Positions 6,801 through 9,621 of a stretch of 9,621 bases of DNA are shown here, piece after piece. Made by a program: the position numbers and the translations under genes. Source of the DNA: Ramlibacter sp. (GTDB lineage: Bacteria > Pseudomonadota > Gammaproteobacteria > Burkholderiales > Burkholderiaceae_C); the NCBI GenBank assembly GCA_026785815.1, contig JAJAZH010000140.1, forward strand, positions 1 through 9,621, in the 5' to 3' direction. The notes beneath the pieces are model-generated. The model worked only from the letters and a program-made list of their open reading frames with translations, did not search any database and was not told the origin of the DNA. Position 1 is the first letter of the stretch; the number at the start of each line of letters is the position of its first letter.

Positions 6801-7163
6801 ACGTTGTGGCCGGACGGTTCAGTCAAGGAGCCGGGCATGGAGCGCACCGAGGCGCTGCTGCACGCGGCGCGGGTGCGCCTGCGGCCGATCCTGATGACCA
6901 CGCTGGCGATGATCTTCGGCATGGTGCCGCTGGCGTTCGCGCTGACCGAAGGCTCGGAGCAGCGCGCGCCGATGGGCCAGGCCGTGATCGGCGGAGTGAT
7001 CACCTCGTCGCTGCTGACATTGGTGGTGGTGCCGGTGGTGTACTGCTACCTGGACGACCTGGCCGGCTGGTTGCGGCGCCGGTGGGGCGGCGCCCGCCAG
7101 CCGGGCGGCGGTGGCGGGACAGTCGCGCCGGTGGCGGCCTCTAAAATCGACGGCTTGTCCTGA
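3849..7163 (+). CDS. RND efflux inner-membrane permease (AcrB/HAE1-like) with an unusual loop insert
   Basis: A 1104-residue proton-driven RND permease, somewhat longer than the usual 1020-1070. It shows the expected twelve membrane helices: one at about 12-30, six between 373 and 593, five between 900 and 1068, with two large periplasmic porter/docking loops between. Proton-relay residues are present: Asp434-Asp435 in GLLIDDAIVVREN (AcrB Asp407/408), Lys969 in GLVTKNAILLIDF (AcrB Lys940) and the RLRPILMT stretch at 1010-1017 (AcrB Arg971/Thr978). The N-terminus MWFTRVSLQNPVFATMVM is typical of the family. Residues about 150-179 are a Gly/Ala/Pro/Ser-rich insert between the strand SLAVL and the helix AVELTNWSDQVLRKRL, encoded by a palindromic repeat-like element. 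The last 33 residues are Gly-rich and overlap a possible promoter. The start has no good Shine-Dalgarno and lies six bases after the adaptor stop, so translation is probably coupled. It should form a trimer with the upstream adaptor and a TolC-type channel. Confidence 0.95.
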   Translation: MWFTRVSLQNPVFATMVMAALVVLGLFSYQRLKVDQFPNIDFPVVVITAEYPGAAPEIVESEVSKKLEEGVNSIAGINALTSRSLEGLAVVIVEFQLHVDGRKAAEDVREKVAAIRPLLRTEVKEPRVLRFDPSSRAIWSLAVLPEAKAMSTAGPPQGAKAPSGGSAAAPAASVGAGLTAVELTNWSDQVLRKRLENVRGVGSVTLVGGTRREVNIYLNPAALEAQGVTADQVVTAVRSENQDLPIGTVRSLAQERSVQIGARMQRPEDFGKIIVARKGTGSAAAPVRVEQVARVSDGAQELESLALYNGERTLLLTVQKAQDENTIQVVDGLNKTLAEMKDQLPPGVRLQPILDGSRPIRVAVDNVRRTLFEGALLTVLIVFLFLNSWRSTVITGLTLPIALIGTFAFMDAFGFSINMITLMALSLCVGLLIDDAIVVRENIVRHVKMGKAPYQASLDGTQEIGLAVLATTFSIVAVFLPIGFMGGIIGKFFHEFGVTIVAAVLISMFVSFTLDPMLSSIWHDPSILGTPGNGRKSWYDRSIGRVTGWFERATESLAQGYQAILRWSLAHKLVTVAVAVAIFVTSLFMVPLLGTEFVPKADFSETSLNFYTPVGSSLEVTEAKARQVEAIVREFPEVRYTLATINTGNAAGKIYASVYVRLVDRKQRSRSVDQLSSVLRARLQQVPGITVTHVGLLDSVGGGKLVEFSLQGPDLKELERLASLVGERLRSIPGLVDLDSSVKPGKPVLEVDVRRDAASDLGLSVAQIASALRTLVAGQTVGNWRAPDDQTYDVNVRLAPDARNAPQDLERLPFAIGSNADGSARIVRLNQLASVRESTGANQINRRDLAREVSINANVENRSAGEVSSDIRTRLEGISFPPGYRYQFSGSTRNMAESFGYALSALALAVIFIYMILASQFKSFLQPLALMTALPLTLIGVVLALLLFRSTLSMFSVIGVVMLMGLVTKNAILLIDFAIRSREPTLWPDGSVKEPGMERTEALLHAARVRLRPILMTTLAMIFGMVPLAFALTEGSEQRAPMGQAVIGGVITSSLLTLVVVPVVYCYLDDLAGWLRRRWGGARQPGGGGGTVAPVAASKIDGLS
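4308..4384. repeat. GC-rich palindromic repeat-like element embedded in frame in the RND permease gene
   Basis: The stretch contains two compact hairpins: GCCCCC-TCG-GGGGGC (4329-4343) and GCGGCC-CC-GGCCGC (4350-4363). Outer complementary arms CCCCA (4314-4318) with TGGGG (4369-4373), and TGCG (4322-4325) with CGCA (4361-4364), offer alternative or longer pairings. It ends in GTGGGGGCTGGTTTAACC. Blocks of the type CCGCCCCAAG...GCCCCCTCGGGGGGCAGC...GCGTGGGGGCT resemble a dispersed intergenic repeat that I recall from Burkholderiales genomes. Here it is translated without a stop as about residues 154-179 of the permease, in a surface loop of the porter domain. Boundaries are approximate, and only one copy is visible in the window. 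Confidence 0.6.
7142..7147 (+). promoter_or_regulatory. Candidate -10 box of an internal promoter for the pcm-like/rhodanese/tolC genes
   Basis: TAAAAT (five of six to TATAAT) lies within the last codons of the permease gene, in a locally AT-richer patch (TCTAAAATCGACGG) of otherwise GC-rich sequence. Transcription would begin near 7154, giving a leader of about 30 bases to the ATG at 7184. No good -35 sits at 16-18 bases; the nearest is GGGACA (7116-7121) at a long 20-base spacing. Moderate to weak support. Confidence 0.35.
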
Positions 7164-7183
7164 CTGTTGCCCGGAACCCGCCC

Positions 7184-7873
7184 ATGACCCAACCCGCCGA
7201 CCTCGAGCACGCCCGCTTCAACATGATCGAGCAGCAGATCCGGCCCTGGGACGTGCTGGACCAGGACATCCTGCAACTGCTGTCGCTGGTGCGGCGCGAA
7301 GATTTCGTCCCGCCAGCCCACCGCGGCCTGGCTTTCGTCGACATGGAGATCCCGTTGCTGGGCAGCGAGGATGAAGCGATGCGGCTGGGTCACTGCATGC
7401 TGGCGCCCAAGGTCGAAGCGCGGCTGTTGCAGGACCTCAAGCTCAAGCCGGCGGACAAGGTGCTGGAAATCGGCGCCGGTTCCGGCTACATGGCGGCGCT
7501 GCTGGCCCAGCGCGCCGGCCGCGTGATCTCGCTCGAAATCGAGCCTCGGCTGGCGCGGATGGCCAGCGAAAACCTGCAGCGCGCCGGCGTTGCCAATGCG
7601 CAAGTGCGGCAGGCCGATGGCGCCACCGTGCTGCCGGCCGAAGGGCCGTTCGACGCGATCCTGATGAGCGGGTCGGTGGCCGAGGTGCCGCAGCGGCTGC
7701 TGGAGCAGCTCAAGGTCGGCGGCCGTCTGGCAGCGATCGTCGGCATGGCGCCGGTGATGCGCGCCAACTTCATCACCCGGACTGCGCAGGGCAGCTATTC
7801 GACGGCCCAGCCCTGGGACACGCTGGCGCCGCGGCTGCTGCACTTCCCCGAGCCGTCGCGGTTCCGGTTCTAG
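7184..7873 (+). CDS. Divergent protein-L-isoaspartate O-methyltransferase-like (Pcm family) SAM methyltransferase
   Basis: A 229-residue class I S-adenosylmethionine-dependent methyltransferase of the Pcm family. Motif I, VLEIGAGSGYMAALLAQ (93-109), binds SAM; ISLEIEP (115-121) supplies the acidic end of strand 2; PFDAILMSGSVAEVP (155-169) is motif II and its surroundings. The N-terminus carries ARFNMIEQQIRPWDVLD (10-26). True Pcm repairs isoaspartyl residues using an ISQP-type active-site loop just before motif I; the corresponding place here reads CMLAPKVEARLLQ (71-83), without the Ser-Gln. The substrate may therefore differ, and automatic annotation as Pcm should be read as a family name. 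It is predicted cytoplasmic. The start ATG follows GGAA with a seven-base spacing, 20 bp after the permease stop. Rhodanese and tolC genes follow closely on the same strand. Fold call firm, reaction uncertain. Confidence 0.85.
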   Translation: MTQPADLEHARFNMIEQQIRPWDVLDQDILQLLSLVRREDFVPPAHRGLAFVDMEIPLLGSEDEAMRLGHCMLAPKVEARLLQDLKLKPADKVLEIGAGSGYMAALLAQRAGRVISLEIEPRLARMASENLQRAGVANAQVRQADGATVLPAEGPFDAILMSGSVAEVPQRLLEQLKVGGRLAAIVGMAPVMRANFITRTAQGSYSTAQPWDTLAPRLLHFPEPSRFRF

Positions 7874-7883
7874 GAGCGCACCG

Positions 7884-8219
7884 ATGATCGACCAGGTCCG
7901 GCCTTCCGGCCTCGCTGCCTGGATCCAGGCCCAGTCCGGAGTCGCCGTGGTGCTGGACGTGCGCGAGCCGGTCGAACTTCGAGCCGCGAGCATCCAGGCC
8001 CAGGGGTTCGAGCTGGTCACGATCCCGATGAACGAGATCCCGGCACGCCTGGCCGAACTCGACCCGACGCGGCCGGTGGCCTGCCTGTGCCATCACGGCG
8101 CCCGCAGCCAGCGGGTCGCGTTGTACCTCGCCAGCAACGGTTTCGACCAGCTTGCCAACATTGCCGGGGGGATCGACGCCTGGTCGATGGAGCGCGACCC
8201 GGGGGTTCCGCGATACTGA
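7884..8219 (+). CDS. Single-domain rhodanese-like sulfurtransferase
   Basis: A 111-residue protein consisting of one rhodanese domain, similar in size to GlpE/PspE-type proteins. VVLDVREPVEL (22-32) is the conserved CH2A-like motif; the active-site loop is CHHGARS (69-75) with catalytic Cys69; NIAGGIDAW (92-100) is the usual C-terminal signature. There is no signal peptide, so it should act in the cytoplasm, passing sulfane sulfur through a Cys persulfide. Donor and acceptor are unknown. The ribosome site AGGAG (7872-7876) overlaps the TAG stop of the methyltransferase gene and lies seven bases before ATG 7884, so translation of the two is probably coupled. The catalytic Cys and Arg are intact, so it is likely active. 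Confidence 0.9.
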   Translation: MIDQVRPSGLAAWIQAQSGVAVVLDVREPVELRAASIQAQGFELVTIPMNEIPARLAELDPTRPVACLCHHGARSQRVALYLASNGFDQLANIAGGIDAWSMERDPGVPRY

Positions 8220-8253
8220 CGAGCACACGACAACAAGAATCCCGAGGACGGAC

Positions 8254-9576
8254 ATGACAGTACTGCGGCTTCTCCCCCTGACAGCAGCCCTGGCCGCGGT
8301 GTTCTGCCCGGCCGCGCGCGCGGAAAGCCTGCTCGAGCTGTACCAGCTGGCGCGCGGGTACGACGGCGCCTGGCAGTCGGCGAAAGCCCAGTACGACGCC
8401 AACCTGTTCCGCGCCGCGCAGGCCAAGGCCGGGGTGCTGCCGACCGCCAACCTGGCCGCCGGCGCGACCCGCTCCCGCTTCGAGGTCAACAATCCCGAAG
8501 TGGAACGCGGCTTCGGCACCCAGAACGCCAGCCTCACTGCCTCGCAGCCGCTGTACCGGCCGGCCAACCTGGCCGTCTTCGAGCAAGGCAAGCGGCAGGT
8601 CGAGCTGGCGCAAGCTGTGCTCACAACCGCCGGGCAGGACCTGATCATCCGGGTCAGCCAGGCCTACTTCGACGTGCTCGCCGCGCAGGACACGCTGGCT
8701 TTCGTGCGGGCCCAGAAGACCGCCGTCGCCGAGCAGCTGGCCTCCGCCAAACGCAATTTCGAGGTCGGCACTTCCACCATCACCGACACCCGCGAGGCGC
8801 AGGCCCGCTACGACCTGGTGATCGCCCAGGAGATCGCGGCCGAGAACGATCTGCGGGTCAAGCGGCTGGCGCTGGACACGCAGGTCGGAAAGACCGACGT
8901 CCAGCCCAACCCGCTGCCGGTGCCGCACTCGGTGCCGCCGCCGCAACCGCCCGATGTCAACGCCTGGGTCGAGCAAGCGGAGCAGAACAGCCCGGCGATC
9001 CAGCAGGCGCGCAGCAATGTGGAGATCGCGCAACTGGAAACCGAACGGGCCAAGGCCGGTCACAAGCCGACCGTCGACCTGACCGCAACCTACAACATCA
9101 CTCGCAACCAGAACGGCAGCGCCCAGTCGGCGCTGGCGTCCCGCAGCGGCAGTGCCAACGTCGGCGTGGCGTTCAACCTGCCGCTGTTCGCCGGCTTCTC
9201 GGTCCAGAACCGGATCCGCGAAACGCTGGCGCTGGAGGAGCGGGCCCAGGCCGACCTCGAGACCACGCGGCGCAACGTCGCGCAGGCCACGCGCAGCGCG
9301 TACTTCGGCGTTGTTTCGGGCCAGGGACAGGTGCGGGCGCTGGAAGCCGCCGAAGCCTCCAGCCAGAGCGCGCTGGAAGCCAACCGCCTGGGCTACCAGG
9401 TGGGCGTGCGCATCAACATCGACGTGCTCAATTCGCAGAGCCAGCTGTTCCAGACCAAACGCGACCTGGCGCTGGCGCGCTACAACGTGCTGCTCGGCCA
9501 CCTCAAGCTGCGGCAGGCCAACGGCACCCTGACGCCGGACGACCTGGCGCAGCTCAACGCGCTGCTGACGCGGTAG
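8254..9576 (+). CDS. tolC: TolC family outer-membrane efflux channel
   Basis: A 440-residue outer-membrane factor, with the start placed at ATG 8254. That start has GAGG (8244-8247) six bases upstream and begins a proper signal peptide: MTVLRLLPLTAALAAVFCPAARA, with cleavage after ARA at residue 23. An in-frame ATG at 8152 would add 34 residues inside the rhodanese gene and destroy the signal peptide. The mature protein has the two tandem OEP repeats of TolC: one from about residue 25 to 215, including SLTASQPLYRP and SQAYFDVLAAQDTLAFVRAQ, the second from about 235 to 425, including FNLPLFAGFSVQNRI and TRSAYFGVVSGQ. These form the beta-barrel plus periplasmic alpha-tunnel of a trimeric exit duct. 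It is the expected partner of the adaptor and permease encoded just upstream, and may also serve other exporters. It follows the rhodanese by 34 bp without a visible separate promoter. Confidence 0.93.
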   Translation: MTVLRLLPLTAALAAVFCPAARAESLLELYQLARGYDGAWQSAKAQYDANLFRAAQAKAGVLPTANLAAGATRSRFEVNNPEVERGFGTQNASLTASQPLYRPANLAVFEQGKRQVELAQAVLTTAGQDLIIRVSQAYFDVLAAQDTLAFVRAQKTAVAEQLASAKRNFEVGTSTITDTREAQARYDLVIAQEIAAENDLRVKRLALDTQVGKTDVQPNPLPVPHSVPPPQPPDVNAWVEQAEQNSPAIQQARSNVEIAQLETERAKAGHKPTVDLTATYNITRNQNGSAQSALASRSGSANVGVAFNLPLFAGFSVQNRIRETLALEERAQADLETTRRNVAQATRSAYFGVVSGQGQVRALEAAEASSQSALEANRLGYQVGVRINIDVLNSQSQLFQTKRDLALARYNVLLGHLKLRQANGTLTPDDLAQLNALLTR

Positions 9577-9621
9577 CCGCTAGCGCCGGCTCAGTCGGTG
9601 CGCGGCTGCGACCCGCCAGCC

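Noticed and set aside
8152..8253. N-terminal extension of the TolC frame starting at ATG 8152
   Set aside because: It would lie inside the rhodanese gene, lacks a ribosome site and would bury the signal peptide; ATG 8254 has GAGG at proper spacing and starts a normal signal sequence.
9577..9621. Possible 3' end of a convergent minus-strand gene (frame ending AGGSQPRTD, stop at 9593-9591) or a terminator after tolC
   Set aside because: Only nine codons are visible and match nothing recognisable. The 8-bp palindrome CGCTAGCG at 9578-9585 has no loop or T-run, so no terminator can be called either.

Overview
The window is a dense, very GC-rich chromosomal segment with almost no intergenic space. 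Protein style, codon use and gene order suggest a betaproteobacterium of the order Burkholderiales, perhaps the Rubrivivax/Leptothrix/Comamonadaceae side. That placement rests on recall of similar genomes, not on a search.

Left part (1-1806, minus strand): a two-gene unit. A GntR-family regulator with a UTRA-type ligand domain (1015-1806) is followed after 10 bp by a periplasmic substrate-binding protein of the branched-chain amino acid (LivK) type (1-1004). The latter runs off the left edge. Permease and ATPase genes, if present, lie outside the window.

Divergent control region (1807-1874): only 68 bp separate the regulator from a plus-strand gene. It holds a TTGACA/TACGAT promoter for the regulator, a weaker promoter-like match for the plus-strand gene, and a small palindrome over the shared -35 zone that could be an operator. 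Both -10 boxes end exactly six bases before the ATG and neither gene has a ribosome binding site, so both may be leaderless.

Right part (1875-9576, plus strand): six tightly packed genes. They are an ElyC/YdcF-like DUF218 membrane protein, an RND periplasmic adaptor, an RND inner-membrane permease, a divergent Pcm-like methyltransferase, a single-domain rhodanese and a TolC-type outer-membrane channel. Adaptor, permease and channel would make a complete tripartite efflux pump across both membranes, with two small cytoplasmic proteins encoded between permease and channel. A TAAAAT box at the end of the permease gene may allow separate expression of the last three genes.

Most striking feature: a GC-rich, hairpin-forming element of about 77 bp (around 4308-4384) sits in frame inside the permease gene, adding a Gly/Ala/Pro/Ser-rich loop to the porter domain. 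It resembles a dispersed intergenic repeat that I recall from Burkholderiales genomes. If confirmed, this is a mobile palindromic repeat that has become protein-coding, comparable to Rickettsia palindromic elements. I saw no RNA genes, CRISPR array, insertion sequence, transposase or phage gene.
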